Assembly (NCBI GenBank): GCA_947044405.1
Contig: CAMRHE010000461.1
Location: 1 to 64,000, forward strand
Direction: 5' to 3'
Length of the DNA: 64,000 bases
Origin: Leptodactylus fallax
Lineage: Eukaryota; Chordata; Amphibia; Anura; Leptodactylidae
Positions 42,285 to 53,993 of this stretch are shown one piece after another. The first letter of the stretch is position 1; each line of letters begins with the position of its first letter. The notes under the pieces were generated by a model. The model had not been told where the DNA came from and did not search any database. It saw nothing but the letters and a program-made list of their open reading frames with translations. The translations under genes and the position numbers were made by a program.

Positions 42285-43800
42285 TATAGAAATTGAAGAA
42301 AAATGTGTGGCACGCTGTCAGCGTGCATGCCACTTGAAAAGAGAAATGATAAAGAATTGACTTCATAAAAATGCCACCAAAGATTGTCCCTTTATGGAAG
42401 CAGAAGCTGTACCAATAACATTTACAAGATTTGAAGAAAAATGTGTGATACACTATCAGCATGCTTGACCTGCCAGCTGAAAAAGAAAGAATATATTCTG
42501 AAATGTAACAGATTCTAAGACCGCAACAACAGTACTTGGCAGGCAGAAAAGAACCTGGATTATTCTGCCAGTTATCCCTTTATGGGAGAACATGCCACAT
42601 CAACATTCCGATAATTTACAAAATTTCAAGAAAAATTTGTGGCAGACTATCGGCACGCCTGGCCTGTCAACTGAAAAAGCTGAACTGTCTTCCAAAAATG
42701 ACCATCATGACTGAGGAAGAAACTGTTCTTCTTGTTCTCACAGAAAGTTATCCACTCCATTGAGTCTTCGGTTTGCTGCATGCAGTAATAATTCCATATA
42801 TACTCAAAATGATGCTTCAGCGTGTGCAACAGTGCCACTCAATGTACTCTTCACCTTACAACCATGAAATGAGGGTGGAGGTGTAAGCAATGGCTTACCT
42901 TGGTGAAGTTGGGGGTGGGAGATTGTGTGGAGAAACTGGAGGAGGCCACATCAATATCATACTGGCAGAGTATAGAATTTCAATAAAAATTTGGGGCACA
43001 CGATTAGCGCACCTGGCCTGGCTGCCAGCTGAAAAAGCTAAAATATCTTCTTGCATGGAAAGGATTCTATTACCCTGAAAACAACACTTGGGAGTCAGAC
43101 TAGTTATCTCTGTATGGGAGCAAATGCCATATCAACATTCTGTTGGTGGAGTGACAATTTACAACATTTCCAGAAAAATTTGGGGAGCTCTATCAGCATG
43201 CCTGGCCTGACTTCCAGCTGAAAAAGCTGGACTATCCTCCAAAAGTGATCATTGTGGTTTGTTGCATGCAGTAATCATATACTGCTTCTCACACTGACTC
43301 TCCAGCATTTGCAACACTGCCACTCAATGTGCACTTCTCCTTCCGTGCATGTAGTGTAGTGAGTGAATGAGGGAAAATTTATATCATTTCAAGAAACATT
43401 TGGAGCACACTAAGAGAGTCACCAAAAAAGATCCCTTTATGAGTGCACGTGTGACACCAAGTAGTGTAGTGACAATTAACATTATTTCAAGAAAAATTTG
43501 GGGGACACTATCAGTGTACTTACTGCCTAGCTTGCCAGCTGAAAAAGCTGGACTATCTTCCAAAATTGATTACAAGGTAGACGTTGTTCTTCTTCTTCCT
43601 CTCACAGTTATCTACTCCACTGTGTCTGTAGTTTACTGGATGCAGTAATCATATACTGCTCAAACTGACGCTCAAACATATGCAACACTACCACTCAATG
43701 TGCACCTCACTGCACATCCATGAAATGAGGGAGGGGAGTGTAAGCAATGCTTTGCCCTGGTGTAGTTAGGGGTGGGAAATGATCCAGTGTGGAGGAACAG
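42285..43800. repeat. Imperfect tandem array with nested repeats
   Basis: The phrase AAGAAAAATTTGGGGCACAC followed by CAGCATGCCTGGCC and CCAGCTGAAAAAGCTGGACT recurs near 42292, 42430, 42627, 42978, 43167 and 43485. A second phrase CACTCAATGTGCACTTC recurs near 42835, 43320 and 43696. ATGAAATGAGGG and GTAAGCAATG recur near 42862 and 43722. The blocks form a larger unit of about 400-480 bases present roughly three times. The small frames over it are repeat read-through. Confidence 0.75.
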
Positions 43801-43811
43801 GATGTGGTGGA

Positions 43812-45604
43812 TGGGTCCTGCCTAGAGATGGGAGAAATTGGTTTGCAACAAACTGAATTCTACCCAAATATTCCAAATTGTTCCATTTTTAATGAAACCA
43901 AACAATTTGGGATTCATCTCGGACATCATGATACTCTGTGTGCCTATGTCACCACTGAGGACCAATCACAGGCAGATGACGAAGAGCGCCAGAGTAACAG
44001 ACACAGAGCACTGGATGCCGCGAGGAGGCCTAAAAGTGGTAACAGAAGTTTAATATAGTCTCCAGTCTTGATACTCTGGGTTCTGAAGATACCCCAGAAT
44101 CTAAAAATTCCCCTTCAAATTCCATCCGAACACATTCAGACCTAGAACTAGAAGGCACCGGATCTTGTGTTTCTACACATCTGACCCTCAATACAATAAC
44201 ACATGACAGCTATGCATTTTTCCTGCCCATAATTGGCCATAATTGCCCATAATTGCTACTCCCAGTATTGATGGTGGCGTGCACCTTTCCCCATATGGAC
44301 ATTTACAAGGAGAAGCCCACATGGCGATATCAAGTAGGGACAACATTCCTCTAGAAATAATTACAGCTACATATTCTCTACCAAAACTGCGTGCTGGGAT
44401 CAGTTTGCGGAAATGCAGTGGATTCCACTAAGTGGCTTGGCAGCGACTGCACTGTCAGTAACTTGACCAGGTGGGAGCTAAAGTTAACGACCAGATGGAT
44501 GAGTTCAATACAGATTGCTGTTTACTGGACACACAATTCATTTATGGATTATGCCTGGCATTGGCATGGAGGAGGAAGAGAAGTAGATGGAGATGATAAT
44601 AAATGATAAATGATGTTGACCATGTGCTAGTTGTGGATGTGGCCTGCCTACAAAGACGATCATGGGAAGAAGGATTAGAATGGGCTTGCTAACTTGCTGC
44701 AACTGCCAATTCCTTTTTGCCAAATGAGCTGGTGATGCCATTTCATGTGGGTACACAGAGACCCAACTCCTATATATGTGCCTGCACGGCCATGGCTAAT
44801 TTGCTTGAAGATCTTGCACTTTGCAATCAATTTGTCATTTGGTAATGTACAAAGAAATTGCCATACGGAAGAGCACGTAACAGCTTGCCTAAAATCTACC
44901 CCAGGAAGGTCTTATTGAATGTTGGGGCTGCATGTCAGGTGGAATTCTTATTAATGCAGCTGCCACCACACTCTTCCTGTGATGTCACCCTGACCCAGCT
45001 GCCAGGTCTTATCTGTAATAGAATCATCATCAGATTTAGTCACTTCATCATCTTCCCCTCTTTTTTTTTGACTCATCATGGAAATGGAATTCCTCTATGT
45101 CCTCACAATTTCTAACAGATTTCCCCCTACCAGCATGACTACCAGTAGCACACTCCCTGCCACTACTACCTCCACCAACACTCATGTCATCCACCATTAT
45201 CTTCTCTGCATCCAAAAACACTGTGTATTCTCATCCAACTCAACAAAAAGAGGAAGAAGAAGAGGAAGTCTTTGGATATGAGGATTATCTCTCTCAGCAG
45301 GTGTCATATAACTACTAGAGAATAGAATCTGTGCCAATGAAGAAATGGTTGACAGTACAGAAAGACAGAATGGTAAATTACGTGTTGAGGAGGAACACAC
45401 AGAATCCTGACGGAACATTTGTGTTTCACTGCTTTCAAAAACTTCTTTATTCCTAGGAAGTATGACAACACTGTGGATACTGATGGGACTGTCAAGACCA
45501 GAAGTAGTGGTGCTGTTGCAGTCCACATTCTTTACTAGTACTTGAACAAGTTTTTCATCCTCCCCTCCTTTTCCCTGTTTTTCTCCAGTCTTTTTACTGC
45601 CCAC
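43812..45604 (-). repeat. Unknown coding-like repeat, copy 2
   Basis: On the minus strand it starts AGTAAAAAGACTGGAGAAAAA at 45604 and runs to about 44390. The 135-residue frame 45604-45197 has GSKKTGEKQGKGGEDEK, STTTSGLDSP, VFESSETQ and CSSSTRNLPFCLSVLSTI, and parallels copies 1 and 3. Further on ELAKRNWQL-like (HLAKRNWQLQ) and CRQAT-like residues occur near 44.7 kb. At 43816 the phrase CTAGAGATGGGAGAAATTGG may be a terminal repeat, with a weak partner TCACCCATCTCTACTAG at 48508-48524. Confidence 0.5.
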
Positions 45605-45607
45605 TGC

Positions 45608-45608
<1 letters not shown>

Positions 45609-45646
<38 letters not shown>

Positions 45647-46448
45647 TAATAATAGTCCTTTAATAGTCCCACAATGGGGAAATTCAGTGTTTTACAGCAG
45701 CAAAGATAAGCAGATACAACTACAAATACAACATGTACAGGAATGTACCAAGGTGAGAGGCATTACATTAATATCAGACAGACAGATAGGACGAAGCAGA
45801 GGAGGGGGGGGGGGATTTAACAGGCAGAGAGATATTTCAGTTCTCTGTGTGTAATGATCTCCGCTTAGGTCGGTGTTGGTTGTACAGCCTAACCGCGATG
45901 GGGAGGAAAGACTTCCGATAGCGCTCCTTCTCACACCTAGGGTGGAGCAGTCGGTCACTGACAGTACTACTCAGCGCGATCACAGTCTCATGCATGGGAT
46001 GGGACTTCTTCTTCTGCATTGAGCTCACCACGGACAGTATCCTTCTGTCACCCACCACCTGCACTGGGTCCAGTGGGCTCCCCAGGACAGAGCTGGCCTT
46101 TCTAATCAGCTTGTCAAGTTTATTTCTGTCCCTGGTTGATATACTGCTCCCCCAGCAGGCCACTCCAAAGAAGATGGCTGATGCCACTACCGAGTTGAAG
46201 AAAGTTCTAAGAAGTGCCCCCCGAATTCCAAAGGCTTTCAGCTTCCTAAGCAGGTAGAGCCTGCTGTGGCCCTTCCTGTACAGGGCCTCCATATGATCTG
46301 CCCAGTCCAGCTTATTATTAAGGAGCAAACCCAGGTACTTATAGGTGTTCACAATCTCGATGCCCGTCCCCAGGATGTCCACTGGTTTAGGAGGGCTTCT
46401 GCCTTTACGGAAGTCCACCACCATCTCCTTGGTCTTCCCCGCGTTAAT
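45609..46448 (-). pseudogene. L2/CR1-group LINE, second copy, 5'-truncated
   Basis: The minus-strand frame is intact from NAGKTKEMVVDFRKGR through NNKLDWADHMEALY, FGVACWGSSIS, VVGDRRILSVVSSM to YNQHRPKRRSLHTEN, about 200 residues of reverse transcriptase thumb and tail. The catalytic SDD region is missing because the copy is truncated at about 46448. The 3' UTR (45656-45836) contains CCCACAATGGGGAAATTCAG and ends in a (TAA)n tract at 45609-45655. It is closely related to the copy at 8859 but less damaged. Confidence 0.87.
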
Positions 46449-46529
46449 AATAGTGATTGCCAATAATTCTGGCACTGCGTGTATTTATTTTGGATTTGGA
46501 TTTGCGCAGGCTGCAGTACTGTATATATG

Positions 46530-46900
46530 AACAGCAACAAAAATAAAATACTAAAAATTATATTGTTTCAGATTTAACATTAAATCACACTGTGTATTGG
46601 GTGAAAAGAGCAGAAAAAAAATTTAATAACAAGACTTTTAGACTGTATATTGAGTGAACATAAAAAACAAATAATGGAGATTGTTTTCAGGTTAGCGCAG
46701 GCAGAATCAGTGCTTTGCTGTTAGAACTGGATTTTTTATGTATTTAATGAAAAAAATGAAAGGCTTGCCCAAAAAAACCTTAACAAACAATTTTTCACTA
46801 ACAGGACTGACTTTCAGTAAAACATATGTTTAAACACTAGTCTGTATTATACTCTATATACATATAAAACTACTTAAAACACACAAGAGACTTAGTCTAA
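46530..46900. other. AT-rich stretch, nothing recognised
   Basis: No reading frame or element end is recognised. Phrases such as ACACTGTGTATTGGGTGAAAA partly resemble sequence near 53.93 and 55.17 kb, which suggests a diverged repeat. Confidence 0.35.
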
Positions 46901-48115
46901 ATTAGATTATTGGCAGTGAAAGGGTTAATTGTCCTTTGTCTGTGTCTGTAATTCTTAGAACAAGAATGCTAATGTGCTATCAGGCTTTATAGCAATCTAT
47001 GCCACATTTCCGAATTATTATGCAAATTATATTTTTCTCTGATTTTCCTAAATGGTTGATGCAAGTGACAGTCAAAATAATCTTCAAACCTTCAATCATT
47101 AGAGTATAAATCAAATTTTATTGGACAAACTTCTCAATGATAACAAAATCCACTGTTCCAAATTATTATGTACAACAGCGTTTCTAAACATTTTATAGGT
47201 TGTAAAGAACTGAAAATGGTCATTTGTTGAATTTGCAGCATTAAGACGTCACTTTTACTGAAGTCAAAAGATATTTCAATCAAAAACATCTTAACAGGCC
47301 AAGTTACATGTTAACATAGGACCCCTTCTTTGGTAACACCATCAAAATTTTTGCATCCATTGAACTTGTGAAGTTTTGGATAGTTTCTGCTTGATTGTCT
47401 TTGCAGGATGTCAAAATAGCTTCCAAGAGTTGCTGTTTTGATGTTAGCTGCCTCCCACCCTCATAGATCTTTTGCTTGAGGATAATCAAAAGATTCTCAA
47501 TAGGGTTGAGGTCAGGGGAGGTTGGTGGCCACACCACGAGTTTCTCTCTTTTATGCCCATAGCAACCAATGATTCAGAGGTGTTCTTTGCTGCATGAGAT
47601 GATGCATTGTCATGCATGAAGATGATTTGCTGGAACATGGTGATCATCCAGCAACCATCCACTAAACCATCCCTCTAGAGTCTAGATTATACAGGGTTGC
47701 ACGGCACTCATCAGTAAACAAGACTGTTTCCAAATTAATCTTCATATATGGCTGGGCTCTCTGCAACCATTTCTGCTTGTGATTACTGTTTAGGGGTGGC
47801 CGAATAGTAGTTTTATGCACAAATACACACCTCTGGAGGATCCTACACCTTAAACTTTGTGGGACTTTAAAGGCACCAGCAGCTTCAAATACTTGTGTGC
47901 TGCTTTGTAATGGTATTTTAGCAGCTGCTCTCTTAATCCGATGAATTTCTCTGGCAGAAACCTTCTTTATTATGACTTTATCTGCACAAACCCGTCTGTG
48001 CTTTTAATCAGCCACAAATCTCTTCACACAGTACAATGATTATGCTTTAGTTTTTGTGAAATATCTAATGTTTTCTTACCTCGTCCGAGGCATTGAACTA
48101 TTTGATACTCCATCT
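46900..48115 (-). pseudogene. Tc1/mariner element with decayed transposase
   Basis: The frame 47537-47304 holds PPTSPDLNPIENL (third catalytic residue), LKQKIYEGGRQ and SMDAKI...KKGSYVNM at the C-terminus. Upstream, in other frames toward 48115, pieces around 47.6-47.9 kb correspond to the first and second catalytic regions, broken by stops. At 47010 the phrase CCGAATTATTATGCAAATTA, repeated as TTCCAAATTATTATGTACA near 47157, marks the terminal and inner repeats of this family. The 5' end is cut off at about 48120. Confidence 0.78.
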
Positions 48116-48124
48116 TCATGGCAC

Positions 48125-48350
48125 TTAAAGAGGACCTTTCATGTCCTCATGCACGTGCGGTATTATATACAGCAAGAAAGCCGACAGTGCGCTGAATTCA
48201 GCGCACTGTCGCCTTTCCCATTATGTGCCCCAGGGCTGGAGATATTGGTGCCGTTAGTTTTGGCACCGATCTCTGCCCACCGTCAGAAGGGCATTCCTGA
48301 CAGTCTAGCTGGGTTGTCAGGAATGCCCCCTACCTGATGTCAAGTAGTGC
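48125..48350 (+). mobile_element. Partial TTAA-target element with palindrome
   Basis: It starts TTAA-AGAGGACCTTTCATG, a common frog element end. At 48182-48211 lies a perfect 30-base palindrome, CGACAGTGCGCTGAA and its complement. The right end is not found. Confidence 0.55.
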
Positions 48351-48555
48351 TAGAACATCACACAGTTACTTACAAGACACATAACTGTTCTGTATTTTCT
48401 GCTCAATACATGTGGAAGCAGCCATCAAATTGGCATTTGATTTGTTTAATTAAAATGCCAACAATTTGAAACATTTCGGTTGAAACTGGTTCATGACAAA
48501 TCAGTTCACCCATCTCTACTAGCTAGGTTCCTGTGCTCAGCACATAACTGTTTGT

Positions 48556-48695
48556 TTGTTATACTATCTATCTATTTATCTATCTATCTATCAAGGCTTG
48601 AGAAAGGTCCTACACTTTAGGACTGAAACGTTGCTGTGGAATAAATCCTCACCATTTTTTTATTTACATTTTGGAGTGCTGTCCATTTGTTGCAT

Positions 48696-48730
<35 letters not shown>

Positions 48731-48760
48731 GTCTATCTATCTCTCCATCTCTCTTTCCAT
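48556..48760. repeat. (CTAT)n microsatellites around a hairpin motif
   Basis: CTAT tracts at about 48564-48592 and 48698-48752 flank a short block with CTTGAGAAAGGTCC...GGACTGAAACGTTGC and AATAAATCC. That block (48597-48645) resembles the GAAAC-hairpin repeats noted elsewhere in the window. Confidence 0.85.
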
Positions 48761-48779
48761 TTCCAGTTTTTTCCATTGC

Positions 48780-49439
48780 TACATCTAGTTTGTCTGCTTT
48801 ATACAGAACGATTATACTTATGATTATATTATGCCATACTTAAAGGCCTAAAGGTCTGTAGGTGTTTTGAAATTACATATTCAGTGAATTATTCATAATT
48901 TAATTTTTATCCTCTAGAGGATTAAGTAGAATATTTTGAACATGAACGCCCAGCTTTATTATTCATGGCCAGGCATCCCCAATGCTGTCATTAAATGAAA
49001 AAGCAAAAATAAAAACAACAAAAAATAGTCCGGTTGAGGAATAGTTTAATATCTTTATAAGACATGTAGAAGAAAGAAACTGTGCTATTTAATATGAATA
49101 TTGATTCAAATAAATTACACTTACGTAAGTATTTGAACAATCACTACATTACATGAGTCATCTATGGTAAAAAGAAAAAAAGGATTATTTTTAGTTTAAA
49201 TCAAGCAGAAAAAAATTAAAGCCTTTATATTAAACATTAAAACTCTAAAAACAAGCAAACAAAAACTGAATAAATAAACCAGATTTGACATCGCACTCAT
49301 TGAATTAGAATGGAAAAAAACATACATTTCTTACCCAGTATGTTGGTCTTCAGTAAATATTAATAATGATTAAAAAAAAATTCCAATTAAATTAAAATGA
49401 CTCTGCTAATGCTTGACCAATCGTTTTAATTTATAATGT
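48780..49439. other. AT-rich stretch, nothing recognised
   Basis: This is low-GC DNA with many A-runs and no reading frame over 60 residues. No transposon end was recognised. The L1 at 49456 inserted at its right edge. Confidence 0.5.
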
Positions 49440-49455
49440 AAAAGCTATAATGGAA

Positions 49456-50906
49456 CCATCCCACAATTGGCCCAACCCTTAGAATTTGTGCCCAGCTCTT
49501 AGTTCGCTCTCACTCATTCCCGCTTGACTCTATATGCTACCCTCTCTTGGGCAACACTAAGTTTCCTTCTGGTGTCTCTGACAGGGTGTTCCGCAACTGG
49601 CGTCACCATGGTTTCTTTAGAGTGGGTCATCTCCGGAACGATTCAAGATGGCGAGTGGGCCCAGAGGTTTCCCCCTCCAACGATCTTCCTCCCCTGGACG
49701 CATGGCGTGGATTGCAGATCTGCCACTTCTTACAATCTCCCCCCCCCCCCATGGAATTCAGAACCGAGTATATGTCTCTAGAACAGTTGTGTGTGGGTGC
49801 CGGAATCCTACGGCACTCCTTAGCTACTATTTACAAACGCCTGATAGAACCCCAGCCTGATGATGCCCCTCACTTCATGTTGATGTGGGAGACTGACCTT
49901 AACTTGTCTCTCAGTCATGCCCAAAGAGAGCGCATATTCTGTCTCAAACATGAAACATTGATCAGCTCACGTTATCAGGAGGCCAGTTTTAAACTCATGT
50001 CCCGGTGGTATTGTGTCCCCTTGAGATTGCATGCTCTTCTCCCGCAGGTCCCATCAATATGCTGGAGGTGTGGGGTGGAAGAGGGCACCATGTTACACAT
50101 TTTTTGGTCTTGTAGCGCTTTATCCCCTTTCTGGGACGGGGTTAAGAGGATTATTTCTCAAGTAACTGAGACTTCCCACCATTTGAGCCCTGCTCTGTTC
50201 CTCCTCCATCATTGAGAGTCCCCGGTGCATATCTATAAGCGCTCCTTGCTTCGATTTTTAGTCCTCGCGGCTCGGGCATGTATCTCGCAGTTTTGGAAGC
50301 GAACTGAATCCCCCCCCCTCTCCCTCTGGGTTTTGAAGGTCAATGAGATTATGCATATGGAGAACCTTACCTCTTTCCTGCATGACACTGTTGAAACTTT
50401 TAACAAGACCTGGTTCTACTGGATGGAATTCCAACATACCAGTCAGTATCAGATGCTTCTCAGGCCTGTGCCTCCCCCGTAGACCTACAGTGGGATGCTA
50501 TGGCTTTTATAGCTAACTGATGGGTTACCTGTTTAGGACTATTCTTGACCCTCTGGCTTTGCTCTTTATGGAGTTTTACTGCTCTTTCTGATGAAGAATT
50601 TTCGATTGCTTGCACCCCTGGGATCCTCCCCTGGACCCAGATACGGTTGCTGTATAGTCCCCATCCCCCCTCCCTTTTTTTTATTTATTTATTTATTTAT
50701 TTTTCTCCTCTTCTCCTTCTCTCTTCCCTCTCATTCTGTTTGTTTTTTTTGTCTCGCCACTCCTTCCCTTCGTCCTCCTTTCTTCTCTCCTTCCCCTCTT
50801 CTTCTTGTCCTTTGGCCTCTACTCAGGGATCTCCCCGTTGCAGCTATATGTATTCACTGTATTTTATGTCTTTTTGAAAATCAATAAACTTTGAATTGAA
50901 AAAAAA
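49456..50906 (+). mobile_element. L1 element D, 5'-truncated, with poly(A) and target duplication
   Basis: The insert ends in CAATAAACTTTGAATTG plus an A-run. AAAAGCTATAATGGAA flanks it on both sides (49440-49455 and 50907-50922), a 16-base duplication that overlaps the A-run on the right. It carries the last third of ORF2 and a pyrimidine-rich 3' UTR (50640-50830). This clean structure is the signature of target-primed reverse transcription. Confidence 0.93.
49547..50480 (+). pseudogene. L1 D ORF2 C-terminal region with cysteine motif
   Basis: The 222-residue frame includes FKLMSRWYCVPLRLH and CWRCGVEEGTMLHIFWSC, the Cys-x2-Cys...His-x4-Cys motif at the end of L1 ORF2 proteins, thought to bind RNA. 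A stop at 50213 is followed, in another frame, by IYKRSLLRFLVLAARACI, the family's last helix. The polymerase core is absent. Confidence 0.87.
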
Positions 50907-50924
50907 AAAAGCTATAATGGAAAC

Positions 50925-51514
50925 TATACCGAAACTATTCCAAAACAGATATGAGCAGCATCCAGTGAACCCTATTGCCAGGTTCCATTGCAATTTCCAG
51001 AGCAGGGGACAATATGTGCAAATGGTTGAAGAACTGGTAAGGGATAAATGGTACATATCCAAACTTTCAGCAGTGAGATACCAGCAGTGAGGAACTGATA
51101 CAGAAAGTATATTGGAAAACTAAAGAACTTTTTATTATACAAACAATAACATTGGTCTCTCAATATTTGTCAGAAAGTAGACAATCCCTTTAACTTATCA
51201 AAGATTCTGAGATTGTTTTTTCATGGCACATTGTACTTACTGGAAGTGGTAATTTTTGGTCAATATGTTTTTGTTTAACTATGAAAAAATAGGAAATAGG
51301 GAAAAAAATGCAGTTTTCAAACTTTGAAATTGCATACCTTTTATAGAGATAATCATACTAACCAAGTACTTCATAAATTTAATTTAACATATCTCAGCTT
51401 TTTGTTGGCATCAAATTTAATCACTCTTTTTTTCAGATATTATAAGACTTACAAATAAAACAGCAATTTTCCAAATTTTCAAGAACAGTTCTAAAACCCA
51501 TTTTTCAAGGAACC
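50925..51514. other. AT-rich stretch, nothing recognised
   Basis: Sequence on the far side of the L1 insertion, with A/T-runs and no recognisable element or gene. Two short overlapping frames near 50.9-51.1 kb have no domain. Confidence 0.45.
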
Positions 51515-52490
51515 AGTTCAGTATTGAAGGGGCTTTGCAAGGCCTTTGTAATGGAAACCGCCATAAATCACCCCATTTTAAAAACTGCACTCCTGAAATA
51601 ATTCAAAACAGCATCAGGATAAGGCCCCCACCTAGCGAGCCGCAGCCAAAAAACGATGTGGAAAAGATTGCGGCGGAAACACAGCGTGTTGTTTTCCTCA
51701 GCGTTTTTCACAGACGGTCCACAGAGTTTTCCTCTGCAGATAGGATTTAAAACAAAATGGAGTTGAAATGTACACATTTCAATTTCTTTCACTAAAATAT
51801 TCTTCTAGCCTTAGAATGTACACATTCACAAAGGGTTAAAGGAAAAAATACATCCACAATCTGTTATGCGATTTCTCCCGAGCATAAAATTATCCCACGT
51901 GTGGATATAAACTGATGTATGGACTTTCAGCAAGATGCAAAATGGAAGGAACGCTATTGGGATTGTGGAGGACAGATTTTACTGGAATCATTTTCAGGTG
52001 TCATGTTTCATTTGCAGAGCCCCAGACGTACCAGGACAGTACAAATCCCCAAGAAGTGACCCCATTTTGGAAACTACACCTCTCAAGGAATTTATCAAGG
52101 GGTACAGTGAATAGTTTGACCATACAGGTGTGTCACAGATTTTTTTGTACCATTGAGATGTGAAAATGAAAAATTACTTTTTTCCAATAAAATGATACTT
52201 TAGCCTCAAAATTTTCATCTTCACAAGGGGTTAAAAGAGAAAATGCATCCACATGTTGTTACACAATTTCCCCATATGTAGTGGTGCCAGCAGATGTACA
52301 AGCGCTTGAAACAGGAAGAGTGCTAATAGGCTTTTGCAGGGCAGATTTTGCTAGTATTGTTTTCAGGTGCCATGTCCCATTTGTAGAGCCCCTCAGATAC
52401 AAAAACAGTGGAAACCCCCAAGAAGTGACCCAATGTTGTAAACTAGACCCCTCAAGGAATTTATCAAGGTGTATAGTCAACATTTTGCTA
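51515..52490. repeat. Satellite-like tandem duplication, about 365-395 bp unit
   Basis: Two units carry CACAAAGGGTTAAAGGAAAA / CACAAGGGGTTAAAAGAGAA (51827, 52222), GGCAGATTTTGCTAGTATTG-like, AAGAAGTGACCCCATTTTGG (52054, 52420) and CCTCTCAAGGAATTTATCAA. A remnant at 51560-51620 (CACCCCATTTTAAAAACTGC) belongs to a third unit interrupted by a GC-rich MITE-like block at 51620-51760. Confidence 0.8.
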
Positions 52491-52519
52491 TGACGATGAT
52501 GAAGGTTAGGCACATGCCA

Positions 52520-53750
52520 TCAGTTGTCGAAATGCAGTGGAATCCACTAAGTGGTACAGCAGTGACTGAAATGCCAGCAAGTTGGCCAGATGCAAGTTAA
52601 GTTGCAGAACCACCAAATGACTGAGTGAAGTATGCTGTTTCTTAGACACACTGATGTTGGTATGGAGGAGGAGGAGGAAGAGAAACAGTTGGTGATGATG
52701 ATAGTAACAATGACCATGTGCAAGATGTGGATGTGGCCTGTCTACAAGGAGGATCACAGGAGAAGAGTAGCGGATTCTTGCTCTCTTTCCGTGCCATGGT
52801 CAATTCTATTTTGCCAAATACGCTGGCGATGCCTTTTCGTGAGAATACATTTGTTCCTACATAGCTAATATTGCATGACCGCATGTAGTTGCTGCTTCCA
52901 ATACCAACAGGGCTTAAAATTTGTTACCGCCAGTATAACCACCCCCAAGCTTCCCCTATGTCTTCTGCAGGCAGGCTTTTTGGATGTTGGAGCTGCCCAT
53001 AGGCTGGAGTCGTTACTATCACCACTGATCACCACCCTCTTCCTCGGATGTTACCTTGTCATCCTGACCCAGTTGCCAAGTCCTATGCACAAAAGAATCA
53101 TCGGCAGTTTCATCATCTTCCCTGTTTTGTCTGACTCATCATGGTCATGGGATTCTTGCACACCTTCATAATTTCCACCTCAAGATTTCCCCTAGTGCCC
53201 CTACCAACACCACTACCAGTATCACCCTCTGCCACTACAACCTCCACCATCAACAGTCATGTCGTCCTCTTCCACCTTCTACTTTCAAAAAAGTCTGACT
53301 GTTTTCATCCAACTCATCAAAAATAGGACTAGGATAAATATCTTTCTCAGCAGGTGCCACGTCACTATTAGGGATCTGTGTCAGTGAAGATGAAAAAGTC
53401 ATGGTCCAGACAGGCCCTGTGGTAAGTTATGTGTTACAATATTGCAAGACGAGGAAGAACATACAGAAGCCTGATTCAAGATTACATCATTTTCAGATGC
53501 AATATTCTCCTGTGACAGAAATGAGTGAGCTAAGTAATCAAAAACTTAATCTTCATTCTCAAGAAGTACAACAATCCTGTGGCTACTGACAGCACCACCA
53601 AAACCAGAAGTAGTGTTGCTGTTGTTACTAACATTCTTATTGTCAGCACTTACAGTCATGGATGGTGTGACGGTAGCTCAAATGTTTCTTCCTCCACATG
53701 GCTCCTGTAGCCTGCCTCCTGCTCTGTTTATTTCCAGTCATTTTACTGCA
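52520..53750 (-). repeat. Unknown coding-like repeat, copy 3
   Basis: It starts on the minus strand at AGTAAAATGACTGGAAATAA (53745) and runs to about 52520. The frame 52884-52642 has FSRKGIASVFGKIELTMARKESKNPL and PPCRQATSTSCTW, matching residues in copy 2 around 44.6-44.8 kb. Upstream are Gly/Ser/Thr-rich and acidic stretches. I suspect a DNA-transposon protein, possibly with a zinc finger beyond the region that survives, but nothing seen here proves it. Confidence 0.5.
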
Positions 53751-53993
53751 CTGCTTAAATAATATTATATAATAATGATATCGGTTTGCAACAATTCTTA
53801 CATTGTATGTATGTCTTTTTTTTTTTTTTTTTTTTTTACAAAAATCTTCATTTCAAGAAAATTAGCAAAGCATTAAAAGCACTGAAAGGGTGACCTGGTC
53901 AGTGAATATTAGGCTAAAACACACTGAATTATAATGTTTTTTTTTTCTGTATTGGGTAACATAAAACACTATTGCCAATAGCAAACCCCTTAA

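Noticed and set aside
50545..50887. Frames of 98-110 residues rich in Phe, Leu and Ser
   Set aside because: They translate the pyrimidine-rich 3' UTR of the L1 at 49456.
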